Source of the DNA: Geobacillus vulcani PSS1
GTDB taxonomy: Bacteria > Bacillota > Bacilli > Bacillales > Anoxybacillaceae
NCBI RefSeq assembly: GCF_000733845.1
Contig: NZ_JPOI01000001.1
Location: 1,837,501-1,901,500 of the forward strand
Reading direction: 5' to 3'
DNA length: 64,000 nucleotides
Below, piece by piece: positions 49,264-58,551 of this stretch; positions within the stretch are counted from its first letter, which is position 1; every line of letters starts with the position of its first letter. Position numbers and translations under genes: made by a program. The notes below the pieces were generated by a model that was not told the DNA's origin, made no database searches, and saw only the letters and a program-made list of their open reading frames with translations.

Positions 49264-49371
49264 CGAAAGCGCGGCCATCGACGCCCAAGTCGGGCGCCGA
49301 TTTGAACGGCGGCGCGAAAAGCGCGAGCGAGACGCGGTTTCGCTTCTTAACCATCGCGCTGCGTCCATCAC

Positions 49372-49405
49372 AAAAGGTGTCCTGTTTGCTTTGAGGACAC
49401 CTTTT
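49372..49405. terminator. Bidirectional terminator between yajC and the TIGR04086 gene
   Basis: AAAAGGTGTCC (49372-49382) pairs exactly with GGACACCTTTT (49395-49405). A and T flanks serve both converging transcripts. Confidence 0.9.
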
Positions 49406-49428
49406 GCTTTTGCACCGGTTTGTCGTTT

Positions 49429-49812
49429 TTACGTCCGTTCATGGCGCGACGATGACAAATTGACCCCGACGATGCCGCCCAAGGAAGCGGCGGCGAAAAA
49501 GACAAGGTGGTACAGCCATTGTTCGACGGTAAACGATTTTTCCATGCCAAGAAATTGAAATGAAAAGATGATCGCCGTAAATAAGAGGCCGGTCAGACCG
49601 CCAGCGAGCCATCCTTTTTCTTGGTTTTTTCCGCCGGCGACGACACCGCCGATAAACAGCGAGACGACTGAGGCGGCAAATATGATCCAGGTGAGCGACG
49701 ATTCGTGAATGTCCGTCCATTTCAGCAACAACGAAAAAATGAAGCTGACGAGCGCCGCCAACATAAAAACTGTAGCGATTCCATACACCAGTGCGCTGCC
49801 AAGCCGTGACAC
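49429..49812 (-). CDS. TIGR04086 family membrane protein (YrzE-like)
   Basis: 127 residues with four predicted membrane helices and the family pattern of glycines (SLFIGGVVAGGKNQEKGWLAGG). Found in spore-forming Firmicutes near secDF and tgt; function unknown. GGAGGGAT precedes the start on the minus strand. It lies downstream of spoVB on the same strand. Confidence 0.85.
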   Translation of the reverse strand: MSRLGSALVYGIATVFMLAALVSFIFSLLLKWTDIHESSLTWIIFAASVVSLFIGGVVAGGKNQEKGWLAGGLTGLLFTAIIFSFQFLGMEKSFTVEQWLYHLVFFAAASLGGIVGVNLSSSRHERT

Positions 49813-49878
49813 CGCAATCCCTCCTTGGCCAAAACGCTTTTTACCACAATATATTCGCCACCGGACAGGTTTAGACGT

Positions 49879-51441
49879 TTATTTTCGCTTGTTTTTGCCG
49901 GCCAGCCAGTGCAGCCCCGGAAGGTAGACGAGCTCTTCGCGCCGGATGAGCCGGAACAGAATGAGGCAGGCGGCATATAGGGCGGCTGTCGCGGCCATGG
50001 CAAGCAGCGTCCAAAATGGTGCGGGCACGGCCAAAAGCGGATGGCGGAAGAGCGCATAGCCGACTGCGCCAGCGGCGATGATGGCGCCAAGCGCTTTGAT
50101 GTACTCGCGCCCATCGATGGAAAACGACACTGCCTTGACGACCGTGGCAAAGTGAAGCAGTGTCACAAGAACGGTGCTGACTGCAGTCGCCAGCGCCGCC
50201 CCCATAATGCCCAAACTTGGACGGGAAGCAAGGACGAAGATGCACGCGAGCTTCACCATCGCTCCGATCAAGCTGTTCGTCATGGCGGCGTTTGCTAAGT
50301 CGAGCCCTTGCAAAATAGCTTGCAGCGGGCCTTGGAAATAGTAAAGCAAGAAAAACGGCGCCATGACTTGGATGAAGATCGCCGCTTCCTCTGTGCCGTA
50401 CATCCAGCGCATAAGCGGTTCGGCGAACAAGTAGAGAATAACAGTGGAAAAACCGCCGGTGACAAGCGACAAGCGCATCGCCTGGGTGATCCGGTATTCG
50501 ACCAAAAGCAGCTTATTTTGTGCCATCGCTTCGCTGATGGCCGGCACAAGTGCAGTCGAGAGCGCGTACGTAATAAACGATGGCAACGTCAATAACGGCA
50601 GCGCGTAGCCGACAAGCTGTCCGTATTGCTTCGTGGCAGTGGAGGCGGCGACGCCGGCCAACGCCAAGCTGTTGGCGACGACGATTGGCTCAAAAAACCA
50701 AGAAAGCGAGCCGATCAAACGACCGCCGGTCGTCGGCAAGGCAATGCGCATGAGGCGGACGAACGTTTCTTTGCCGGCTTGGACGTAGTGAAAAAACTTT
50801 GTCCGCAGGGGAATCGATTTTTTCACCTTAAATAAAAACAGCAAATACAGTAACGATGCCAACTCGCCGAGAACGGAAGATGCCATGGCGCCGGCGGCGG
50901 CATACTCCACGCCATACGGCAAAAGCGGCCGTGTGCATAAGGCGATCAAGCTGATGCGGACGATTTGTTCCAACAAGAGCGAATAGGCGTACGGTTTCAT
51001 TTGCTGACGCCCTTGAAAGTAGCCGCGCAGCACCGAAGAGATGGCGACGATCGGCACGACCGGAGCGATGGCAAGGAGCGGATAGTACGTGCGCGGGTCG
51101 GTAAACATCGTCCGCGAAAGCCACGGCGCGGCGGCGATGAGCATCGGCAGGAGCACGACGCTTAACGCGCCCGTGGTAGCCAGCGACACGACGAGAATCT
51201 TTTTCACTCGTTGCCGATCGCCGGCTGCCTCCGCTTCGGCGACGAGTTTCGAAATGGCGACCGGCAGACCGATCTGCGTCGCGGTAATGGCCAAAACGAG
51301 CGTTGGCACGGCCATCATGTACAGCCCAACTCCTTCATCGCCGATCATGCGGGCGATGACAATTCGGTTGATAAAGCCGAGGATTTTCGTAACAAAACCA
51401 GCAGCGATTAAAATGACCGTACCTTGTAAAAATTTAGACAT
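49879..51441 (-). CDS. spoVB: Stage V sporulation protein B (MATE/MOP-family lipid II flippase-like)
   Basis: Polytopic membrane protein needed for spore cortex synthesis and thought to move lipid-linked precursors. From ATG 51441 (preceded by GGGGGAG) the product is 520 residues, like Bacillus SpoVB, with about 14 hydrophobic helices. N-terminus SKFLQGTVILIAAGFVTKIL and EGVGLYMMAVPTLVL are characteristic of the family. A longer reading upstream overlaps comN and is not supported. Confidence 0.93.
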   Translation of the reverse strand: MSKFLQGTVILIAAGFVTKILGFINRIVIARMIGDEGVGLYMMAVPTLVLAITATQIGLPVAISKLVAEAEAAGDRQRVKKILVVSLATTGALSVVLLPMLIAAAPWLSRTMFTDPRTYYPLLAIAPVVPIVAISSVLRGYFQGRQQMKPYAYSLLLEQIVRISLIALCTRPLLPYGVEYAAAGAMASSVLGELASLLYLLFLFKVKKSIPLRTKFFHYVQAGKETFVRLMRIALPTTGGRLIGSLSWFFEPIVVANSLALAGVAASTATKQYGQLVGYALPLLTLPSFITYALSTALVPAISEAMAQNKLLLVEYRITQAMRLSLVTGGFSTVILYLFAEPLMRWMYGTEEAAIFIQVMAPFFLLYYFQGPLQAILQGLDLANAAMTNSLIGAMVKLACIFVLASRPSLGIMGAALATAVSTVLVTLLHFATVVKAVSFSIDGREYIKALGAIIAAGAVGYALFRHPLLAVPAPFWTLLAMAATAALYAACLILFRLIRREELVYLPGLHWLAGKNKRK

Positions 51442-51552
51442 TTTCTCCCCCTGCCTTCTCAAATGCCTCCATCTTTTATACAATATATGCAAGGCCCATG
51501 GCCAAGCATGACAAGATTGGCCGGCGGCACTGGATATGAGGGGGGATGGGGG

Positions 51553-51840
51553 ATGGATGAAAACCGAAAGCTGCGCGAACAACTCATGCCAGCACTTGAG
51601 TGCAAGTATGACGAGTTTCGTCTGCTCGGCTATACACAAGTGACGATGGATGGACTGTGGGAATGCTTATGTTCTCGCAAGTGGAAACATCGGCCGGCGG
51701 AAAAGAGGCTGCATGAGTTGGTCAGCGACATTTTCTCTCTTTCGCCGGGCGAGTATATGACATTTTTGACGATGCGTTCGTATAAACAACAGGCGGCCGG
51801 CGATGATGAGCTGGAGTGGGTTTTAAAGGAATTGTTATAG
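51553..51840 (+). CDS. comN: Post-transcriptional regulator ComN
   Basis: Small protein that in Bacillus controls comEA/comER mRNA after transcription and localises with DivIVA. 95 residues from ATG 51553; the helical pattern with MDGLWECLCSRKWKHRPAEK and LHELVSDIFSLSPGEYMTFL is typical. Divergent from spoVB, upstream of secDF, as in Bacillus. Confidence 0.85.
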   Translation: MDENRKLREQLMPALECKYDEFRLLGYTQVTMDGLWECLCSRKWKHRPAEKRLHELVSDIFSLSPGEYMTFLTMRSYKQQAAGDDELEWVLKELL

Positions 51841-51847
51841 CCGAAAA

Positions 51848-51876
51848 TTGACACTGGCCGGCTGCTGTTTCATAAT
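51848..51876 (+). promoter_or_regulatory. Sigma-A promoter of secDF
   Basis: Perfect TTGACA (51848-51853), 17-base spacer, CATAAT (51871-51876), about 75 bases upstream of secDF. Confidence 0.85.
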
Positions 51877-51953
51877 GGAAGGCGAGGGTAATGTTTTGCT
51901 TGGTGCTATAGCGGACGGCGCCGAGGCAAGTTGAAGGAGGATCTTAAGGAGAA

Positions 51954-54206
51954 ATGGTAAAACGAAGCCGCATCGTCGCCTTTTTTCTGCTCCTGCTTTT
52001 GTTCGCCGGAGTGATGGGGCCGACGGTTCAAGGAATTGTACATAACATCAAACTGGGCCTTGACTTGCAAGGCGGTTTTGAAGTGCTGTATGAAGTGAAG
52101 CCGGCCAAAAAGGGCGACAAGATTGACCAAGAGACGCTGCAAAGCACCGTCAGCGCGCTGAATAAACGGATCAACGTCCTTGGCGTCAGCGAGCCGCGCG
52201 TTGACATCGAGGGAGGAAACCGCATCCGCGTCCAGCTCGCTGGAGTGAAAGACCAAAATGAGGCGCGCGAAATTTTGTCCACACAGGCGAAATTGACGTT
52301 CCGCGACGTCAATGACAACGTGCTTATGGACGGGAGCGACCTCGTCCAAGGCGGAGCGAAGCTGTCGTTTGATGAAAACGGCCGGCCAAGCGTCGCTCTG
52401 AAATTGAAAGACGCCGACAAATTCCGTCAAGTGACGGAAAAAGTATATAAAATGGGGCCGCCAAACAACATTTTAGTCATTTGGCTTGATTTTAAAGAAG
52501 GAGTGGATTCCTACCGGAAAGAAGCGGGCAAAGCCGATCCGAAATTTATTTCCGCCGCTTCGGTCAATCAAGTGTTCAATCAGACGGATGTGTCGATCGT
52601 CGGCAATTTTACGGTCAAAGAAGCCCAGCAGCTGGCTGATTTGCTCAATGCCGGCGCGCTGCCGGTTGAGCTGCATGAAATTTACTCCACCTCCGTCGGT
52701 GCTCAGTTTGGAAAAAACGCCCTGCAAAAAACGGTATTGGCCGGCATCATCGGCGTGGCGGCGATCTTCTTGTTCATGATTTGGTTTTACCGGCTTCCCG
52801 GGATCATTGCCGTCATTACGCTGTCAGTGTACATTTATTTGATTTTGCTGTTGTTTGATTGGATGAATGTTGTCATGACACTGCCGGGCATTGCTGCCCT
52901 TATTTTAGGGGTTGGGATGGCGGTCGATGCCAACATTATTACGTACGAACGGATCAAAGAGGAGCTCAAGCTCGGCAAGTCGATGCTGTCGGCGTTCCGC
53001 GCCGGCAACCGCGGGTCGTTTGCGACGATTTTTGACGCCAACCTTACAACGATCATCGCCGGTGCTGTCCTTTTTATTTATGGGACAAGCTCGGTGAAAG
53101 GATTTGCGACGACGCTCATCATCAGCATCGTCGTCAGCTTCCTCACCGCCGTTTACGGCACGCGGCTGTTGCTCGGCCTGCTTGTGTCAAGCCGTTGGTT
53201 CGATAAAAAGCCGGAGTGGTTCGGCGTCAAGAAGTCAGAAATCTTAAACATTGCGGAAACGACCGAGGAAACGGAAGTGCCGACGAAGTTTGACCACTGG
53301 GATTTTGTCAAACATAGCAAAAAGTTTTTCGTATTTTCCAGCGTCTTGACGATCGCTGGCGTTATCTCGTTGTTCGCGATGGGGCTGAATCTCGGCATTG
53401 ACTTCACGAGCGGAACGCGCGTTGAGGTGACGAGCAACCAGCCGATCGACGCCAAGGAACTGAGCGGCTATTTCGAGCGGCTCGGCTACAAGCCGGAGGA
53501 TGTCGTTTTATCCGGCACGGACGGGAAAACAGGCGTCGTCCGTTTGATTGGCGTGCTCGATAAGCAAGAAATTGCCAAGCTGAAAAATGAATTGAAGCAA
53601 GTATACGGAAGCGAACCGAACATCAGCACCGTCTCGCCGGTCGTCGGCAAGCAGCTCGCCCGCAATGCGCTTATTGCTGTGCTGATTTCCTCGATCGGCA
53701 TCATTCTTTACGTGACGATCCGCTTTGAGTGGCGGATGGCGCTGGCGGCGATCGTCGCTCTGTTGCATGACGCCTTTTTCATTGTCACCGTGTTCAGCTT
53801 GACGCGCCTTGAGGTTGATTTGACATTCATCGCTGCAGTGCTGACGATCATCGGTTATTCGATCAACGACACGATTGTCACGTTTGACCGCATCCGGGAT
53901 TTAATGAAAAAGCGGAAAGTGAAAACGATCGACGACTTGAAACATATCGTCAACCGGGCGTTGCAGCAAACATTTACACGCTCGGTCAACACGGTATTGA
54001 CCGTCTTGTTTACGGTCATCGCGTTGCTCCTCTTTGGCAGCGAGGCCATCCGCAATTTCAACCTCGCTCTGCTTGTTGGGCTTGTGTGCGGCGTCTATTC
54101 GTCGCTTTGCATCGCTTCACAGCTTTGGGTTGTTTGGAAGGGCCAGGAGCTTAAAAAAGGAAAAGGAGCCAAAAAAGCGGCGGCCGAGGCTGAACCGCAG
54201 GTGTAA
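51954..54206 (+). CDS. secDF: Protein translocase subunit SecDF (fused)
   Basis: Proton-driven RND-family factor aiding late steps of Sec export. The 750-residue protein fuses SecD and SecF, the Bacillus form. SecD half: LGLDLQGGFEVLYEV, RVDIEGGNRIRVQLAG, TM4 region MAVDANIITYERIKEE. SecF half: LGIDFTSGTRVEV and YSINDTIVTFDRIRD. Twelve membrane helices are expected and hydrophobic blocks agree. Confidence 0.97.
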   Translation: MVKRSRIVAFFLLLLLFAGVMGPTVQGIVHNIKLGLDLQGGFEVLYEVKPAKKGDKIDQETLQSTVSALNKRINVLGVSEPRVDIEGGNRIRVQLAGVKDQNEAREILSTQAKLTFRDVNDNVLMDGSDLVQGGAKLSFDENGRPSVALKLKDADKFRQVTEKVYKMGPPNNILVIWLDFKEGVDSYRKEAGKADPKFISAASVNQVFNQTDVSIVGNFTVKEAQQLADLLNAGALPVELHEIYSTSVGAQFGKNALQKTVLAGIIGVAAIFLFMIWFYRLPGIIAVITLSVYIYLILLLFDWMNVVMTLPGIAALILGVGMAVDANIITYERIKEELKLGKSMLSAFRAGNRGSFATIFDANLTTIIAGAVLFIYGTSSVKGFATTLIISIVVSFLTAVYGTRLLLGLLVSSRWFDKKPEWFGVKKSEILNIAETTEETEVPTKFDHWDFVKHSKKFFVFSSVLTIAGVISLFAMGLNLGIDFTSGTRVEVTSNQPIDAKELSGYFERLGYKPEDVVLSGTDGKTGVVRLIGVLDKQEIAKLKNELKQVYGSEPNISTVSPVVGKQLARNALIAVLISSIGIILYVTIRFEWRMALAAIVALLHDAFFIVTVFSLTRLEVDLTFIAAVLTIIGYSINDTIVTFDRIRDLMKKRKVKTIDDLKHIVNRALQQTFTRSVNTVLTVLFTVIALLLFGSEAIRNFNLALLVGLVCGVYSSLCIASQLWVVWKGQELKKGKGAKKAAAEAEPQV

Positions 54207-54211
54207 TGGCG

Positions 54212-54251
54212 GCGCTGGAAAAGTGGGGACGTTTTTTCCAGCGCTTTTTTC
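54212..54251 (+). terminator. Terminator after secDF
   Basis: GCGCTGGAAAA (54212-54222) pairs exactly with TTTTCCAGCGC (54234-54244), followed by T6. Confidence 0.92.
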
Positions 54252-54347
54252 TTGCCATCAATGCTGTAAATAGAAAATGGATACACTAACATTCGAGGCA
54301 ATATGGACAACACGCGGGGCTGTCAGACAGAAAGGTGAGGAATGGAC

Positions 54348-55250
54348 ATGGAAAACGAACAGCGATTCAGGCAGGCAAAAACGGCGGCGATGGTCGGCAT
54401 TGTTGGCAATATGGCGCTATCCGCCGTCAAGGCGGCGGTCGGCGTGTGGAGCCAAAGCCGAGCACTGATCGCCGATGCCGCTCATTCAGCGTCCGACGTG
54501 GCCGGTTCGTTCGCCGTTTGGGTCGGACTGCGGGCCGCCGCGCGCCCGCCGGATGAGGATCATCCGTATGGGCATGGAAAAGCGGAATCCATCGCCGCCA
54601 TTATTGTGGCGGTCCTTCTATTTCTCGTTGGGCTCGAGATCGGGCGCTCGGCGTTTCTGTCGTTTTTCACCCCGCTGTCACCGCCGGGAGCGGCCGCCAT
54701 TTACGTCTTGTTGTTGTCGATTGCTGTCAAAGAAGCGATGTTTCGCTATAAATATCGACTCGGGAAAAAGCTAAACAGCGATGCGCTGATCATCAACGCC
54801 TATGAGCACCGGTCGGATGTATTTTCATCGTTTGCTGCGCTCATCGGCGTCGGCGCCGCCATCGTCGGCGGAAAATGGGAGATTGGCTGGCTTGTATACG
54901 CGGATCCGCTCGCCGGATTGTTCGTCTCGCTGCTTGTGCTGAAAATGGCATGGGACCTTGGACGCCAGTCGGTTCATACCGCGATCGATCATGTGCTTCA
55001 CGAGGAAGAGGCCGGCTATTTGCGCGAGGCGGTCTTGTCCGTTCCCGATGTGCGGCAAATCAATGAACTGCATGCGCGCGAGCACGGCCATTACGTCATC
55101 GTCGATTTGAAAATCGCCGTCGATCCGCGATTGACGGTCGAAGAGGGGCACCAGATCGGAAAAAAGGTGAAAGAAAAACTGCTGACGCTGCCGCGCGTCC
55201 GCAATGTCATGGTCCACATCAATCCGTACAATCCGGAAAAAAACTCGTAA
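54348..55250 (+). CDS. Cation diffusion facilitator transporter
   Basis: Proton-driven efflux of divalent metals (Zn, Fe, Mn type). About 300 residues from ATG 54348 (spacing from AAAGGTG favours it over 54342). Six helices; metal-site motifs DAAHSASD in TM2 and HRSDVFSSFAAL in TM5, and a HPYGHGKAESIAA loop. The C-terminal cytoplasmic domain has HAREHGHYVIVDLKIAVDP. Metal specificity cannot be read from sequence here. Confidence 0.93.
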   Translation: MENEQRFRQAKTAAMVGIVGNMALSAVKAAVGVWSQSRALIADAAHSASDVAGSFAVWVGLRAAARPPDEDHPYGHGKAESIAAIIVAVLLFLVGLEIGRSAFLSFFTPLSPPGAAAIYVLLLSIAVKEAMFRYKYRLGKKLNSDALIINAYEHRSDVFSSFAALIGVGAAIVGGKWEIGWLVYADPLAGLFVSLLVLKMAWDLGRQSVHTAIDHVLHEEEAGYLREAVLSVPDVRQINELHAREHGHYVIVDLKIAVDPRLTVEEGHQIGKKVKEKLLTLPRVRNVMVHINPYNPEKNS

Positions 55251-55255
55251 CGTCG

Positions 55256-55285
55256 TTGCCTGCCCTTTTCTCCTTTTTGTATAAT
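55256..55285 (+). promoter_or_regulatory. Sigma-A promoter of recJ-apt
   Basis: TTGCCT (55256-55261), 18-base spacer, perfect TATAAT (55280-55285). Confidence 0.75.
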
Positions 55286-55307
55286 AAGGAGAGTTGAGGT
55301 GGGAGAC

Positions 55308-57674
55308 ATGTTGAAAGCGAAAACGCGTTGGGAGGTGGAGCGCCTCGATGAGCAGGCCGTGAGGCGGCTGGCTGAGGAAGCCGGCATCACGCCCTTATTG
55401 GCGAGGCTTCTCGTCCGCCGCGGGGTTCGGACGGCCTCGGAGGCGGCGGCGTTTCTCCATCCGCTTGAGCAACCGTTTCATGATCCGTTTTTGCTTGACG
55501 GGATGGAGCGAGCGATTCGGCGTCTAAAGCGGGCGATTGACGCGGGTGAACGCGTGTTGGTATACGGCGATTACGATGCCGATGGCGTTTGCAGCACGTC
55601 GGTGATGGTGAGTGCTCTCAAGGAGGCGGGGGCATCGGTCGAGTTCTACATTCCGAACCGGTTTACGGAAGGATACGGTCCGAACATGGCGGCGTTTCGC
55701 GCCGCAAAAGAGCGTGGCGTTTCCGTCATTGTGACCGTCGACAATGGGATTGCGGCGGTCAAGGAGATTGCGGCCGCCAACGAGTGGGGGATGGATGTCA
55801 TCGTCACAGATCACCACGAGCCCGGTCCGGCGCTGCCGGAGGCGCATGCGATCATTCATCCGAAGCTGCCGGGAAGTACATATCCGTTTCGCGATTTAGC
55901 CGGCGTCGGCGTTGCATTTAAGGTAGCCCATGCCTTGCTTGGGCGAGTGCCGCGCCATTTGCTCGATTTGGCTGCCATTGGCACGATCGCCGATTTGGTG
56001 CCGCTCGTTGGGGAAAACCGCCTCTTGGCGGCGCAAGGGCTTGAAGCGTTGCGCATGACGAAGCGCGTCGGGCTGCGCGCTCTTTTTCGGCAGTGCCGCC
56101 TTGATGCAGCAACCATCAATGAACAGACCGTCGGCTTTGTCATCGCCCCGCGCTTGAATGCAGCAGGGCGTCTCGGCGGCGCGGATCCGGCGGTGGCGCT
56201 CTTAATGACCGATGATGAAGACGAGGCGATGCAGCTGGCAGCAGAAATGGACGAGTTAAACCGCGAACGCCAACAGCTTGTGGCGCAAATTGCAGAGGAA
56301 GCGGCAGACATGGTGCGGCGCCAATTCCCTCCCGAGGAACATCGCGTTTTGGTCGTGGCAGGCGAAGGATGGAATGCCGGAGTGGTCGGCATTGTCGCTT
56401 CCAAGCTTGTCGAGCAGTTTTACCGCCCGGCGGTCGTGCTTTCGGTCGACCGGGAGAAAGGGATCGCCAAAGGGTCGGCCCGCAGCATCCACGGGTTTGA
56501 CTTGTTTGCCAGCTTGTCGCAATGCCGCGACTTGTTGCCTCATTTTGGCGGCCATCCGATGGCGGCGGGGATGACGCTGGCGCTTGATGATGTGGAAGAG
56601 TTGCGTCAACGGCTGAACGCCATCGCCGCCGAAACGTTGTCTGAGAACGATTTTACGCCGCCGACATTCATTGATGCTTCCTGTTCGATCGCTGAGTTGA
56701 CGCTGTCGGTCGCCCGCGGCCTTGAGCGATTCGCTCCGTTTGGCGTCGGCAATCCGCGGCCGCTTGTTCTCATTGAAGGGGTGTCGGTTGAAACCATGCG
56801 GCGCGTCGGGGCGAACGGAGCCCATATGAAAGCTGTCTTTTCCCAAGACGGGGCCGCGGTCGACGCCATCGGCTTCGGTCTCGGGCCGTTATGTGAAGAA
56901 ATCGCTCCGGATGCGCGCATTTCAGCGGTTGGGGAGCTGTCGGTGAACGAATGGAACGGGTTCGCCAAGCCACAGCTATCGTTGTGTGATCTGGCGGTCA
57001 GCGACTGCCAGCTGTTTGACGTCCGCGGCTGCCGCGATGTTCGTCCTCTTCTTGAGCGGTTGCCAAAAGAGAAGCGGTTGGTCGTCTCCTTTCGCCGCGA
57101 AACCGGGCAGCGCCCGGACGTGGCGCCATTTCGCGGGGAGCTTCATTGTGTGCTGACCGAAGAAGAGGCGGGTGCCTTATCGATTGACGACCGCTATGTC
57201 GTGCTGCTTGACGTGCCGCCGCGGCTGGCCTTGCTGTCGGCGCTTCTTAGCAACGGGCGGCCGGCGCGCATTTACGCGGTGTTTGCTCAGCCCGAGGCGC
57301 AATTTTTCCGCACGTTTCCGACGCGCGACCATTTTAAATGGTTTTACGCCTTTTTGCATCGACACCGTTCGTTTCCGCTCGCCAAGCGCGGCGGTGAGCT
57401 GGCCCGCGCCCGCGGTTGGACGGAAGAGACGGTTCATTTTATGGCCAAAGTATTTTTAGAGCTTGACTTTATTAGCGAACAAAACGGCGTCATTTCGCTC
57501 GTTCATCAGCCGGCGAAGCGCGATTTGCACGAATCGCCGACGTATCGCCGCCGGCGGGACGAGCTCGAGGCAGAGCATCAGTTAGTCTATTCCACTTACG
57601 AGCAATTGAAACGTTGTTTGGCGGAAATGACACGTTCGCAAACGCACGAGGAGGCAAACGTATCATGGACTTAA
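55308..57674 (+). CDS. recJ: Single-stranded DNA-specific 5'-3' exonuclease RecJ
   Basis: Exonuclease in recombination and repair. About 788 residues from ATG 55308. DHH motifs: [13 protein letters not shown] (I), VDNGIA (II), TDHHEPG (III), [16 protein letters not shown] (IV), and DHHA1 with [11 protein letters not shown]. The C-terminal OB fold and extra Bacillus-type domain are present. The stop overlaps the apt start by 10 bases. Confidence 0.95.
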   Translation: MLKAKTRWEVERLDEQAVRRLAEEAGITPLLARLLVRRGVRTASEAAAFLHPLEQPFHDPFLLDGMERAIRRLKRAIDAGERVLVYGDYDADGVCSTSVMVSALKEAGASVEFYIPNRFTEGYGPNMAAFRAAKERGVSVIVTVDNGIAAVKEIAAANEWGMDVIVTDHHEPGPALPEAHAIIHPKLPGSTYPFRDLAGVGVAFKVAHALLGRVPRHLLDLAAIGTIADLVPLVGENRLLAAQGLEALRMTKRVGLRALFRQCRLDAATINEQTVGFVIAPRLNAAGRLGGADPAVALLMTDDEDEAMQLAAEMDELNRERQQLVAQIAEEAADMVRRQFPPEEHRVLVVAGEGWNAGVVGIVASKLVEQFYRPAVVLSVDREKGIAKGSARSIHGFDLFASLSQCRDLLPHFGGHPMAAGMTLALDDVEELRQRLNAIAAETLSENDFTPPTFIDASCSIAELTLSVARGLERFAPFGVGNPRPLVLIEGVSVETMRRVGANGAHMKAVFSQDGAAVDAIGFGLGPLCEEIAPDARISAVGELSVNEWNGFAKPQLSLCDLAVSDCQLFDVRGCRDVRPLLERLPKEKRLVVSFRRETGQRPDVAPFRGELHCVLTEEEAGALSIDDRYVVLLDVPPRLALLSALLSNGRPARIYAVFAQPEAQFFRTFPTRDHFKWFYAFLHRHRSFPLAKRGGELARARGWTEETVHFMAKVFLELDFISEQNGVISLVHQPAKRDLHESPTYRRRRDELEAEHQLVYSTYEQLKRCLAEMTRSQTHEEANVSWT

Positions 57675-58177
57675 AACAATACATTACGATTGTGCCCGAT
57701 TTTCCGAAGCCGGGCATCATGTTTAAAGATATTACAACGCTGATGGACAACGGTCCGGCGTACAAATACGCGACCGACCAAATTGTTCAATATGCGCGCG
57801 AAAAACAAATCGACATCGTCGTTGGTCCGGAAGCGCGCGGCTTTATCATCGGTTGCCCGGTCGCCTATGCGCTTGGCGTCGGGTTTGCGCCGGTGCGCAA
57901 GGAAGGGAAGCTGCCGCGCGAAGTCGTCCGCGTTGAGTATGGCCTCGAATATGGAACCGATGTCTTGACGATGCATAAAGATGCCATTAAGCCAGGACAG
58001 CGCGTGTTGATCACCGACGACTTGCTGGCGACGGGTGGGACGATGCGGGCGACGATCGATTTGGTGGAACAGCTCGGCGGAGTGGTGGCCGGATTGGCGT
58101 TTTTGATTGAGCTCACCGAGCTTGGCGGGCGCAAAAAGTTGGAAGGATACGATATTTTGACCTTGATGCAGTTTTAA
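57665..58177 (+). CDS. apt: Adenine phosphoribosyltransferase
   Basis: Salvages adenine to AMP. ATG 57665 after ACGAGGAGG gives 170 residues, as in Bacillus. Start [24 protein letters not shown] loop [20 protein letters not shown] with the acidic pair and glycine-rich turn. Its start lies within the recJ end, so translation is coupled. Confidence 0.97.
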   Translation: MDLKQYITIVPDFPKPGIMFKDITTLMDNGPAYKYATDQIVQYAREKQIDIVVGPEARGFIIGCPVAYALGVGFAPVRKEGKLPREVVRVEYGLEYGTDVLTMHKDAIKPGQRVLITDDLLATGGTMRATIDLVEQLGGVVAGLAFLIELTELGGRKKLEGYDILTLMQF

Positions 58178-58237
58178 CATAGTTTCGAAAGAAGCCTCCC
58201 GCTTTGAAACGAAAGGAAAGTGGGAGATACATTTCGG

Positions 58238-58267
58238 TTGGCGATAGCCAGCCAAATATGATAATAT
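58238..58267 (+). promoter_or_regulatory. Promoter of the apt-rel intergenic transcript
   Basis: TTGGCG (58238-58243), 18-base spacer, TAATAT (58262-58267) with an extended TGA before it. About 200 bases later a terminator follows, so a short transcript is expected. Confidence 0.5.
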
Positions 58268-58273
58268 ATATAG

Positions 58274-58473
58274 TTAGAATGGACAACTTCGGAACGAAGG
58301 GAAGCGTAAAGGGGTTTGGTGTGTGGCTTACCGTTCAGCGAACACGCACAAGTCGCTTGAAGCCTCCACCTCTCCGCAAAGTGCAGGTGGCGGGTAGTTC
58401 ACACAGTCGACATTGTTCGCTTCTTCGGATACAATAGAGAAAAAAGGGGCACTCACACATGAGTGCTCTTTCT
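58274..58473 (+). ncRNA. Candidate small RNA or IS605-type right-end RNA
   Basis: Promoter and terminator bracket about 200 bases with paired ends (near 58302-58315 with 58418-58430: GAAGCG and CGCTTC) and an inner hairpin CCACCT/AGGTGG. The part GAAGCCTCCACCTCTCCGC ... GTAGTTCAC resembles right ends that encode omega RNAs in IS200/IS605 elements. The architecture also loosely recalls 6S RNA. Neither identity is proven. Confidence 0.4.
58445..58473 (+). terminator. Terminator in the apt-rel interval
   Basis: GCACTCA (58448-58454) pairs with TGAGTGC (58459-58465), followed by TCTTTCTT. Confidence 0.75.
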
Positions 58474-58551
58474 TATTAACCGTTATGAACGCAACGGACG
58501 TCTGTGCTTTGCAACTTCAATTTTAATTGATTAAAAAGGTGATTCAACCCT

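Larger units (their letters stand above)
58178..58551. other. Intergenic region between apt and rel
   Basis: No ordinary gene, but it contains a promoter (58238-58267), a self-complementary segment (about 58290-58430) and a terminator (58445-58473). Read in one frame, 58330-58400 looks like a short C-terminal remnant. A leader containing AAAAAGGTG precedes rel. See the ncRNA entry. Confidence 0.6.

Noticed and set aside
58178..58551. T-box or other riboswitch upstream of rel
   Set aside because: No T-box sequence of the AGGGTGG-ACCGCG type, and rel is not a usual target; the segment ends in its own terminator.
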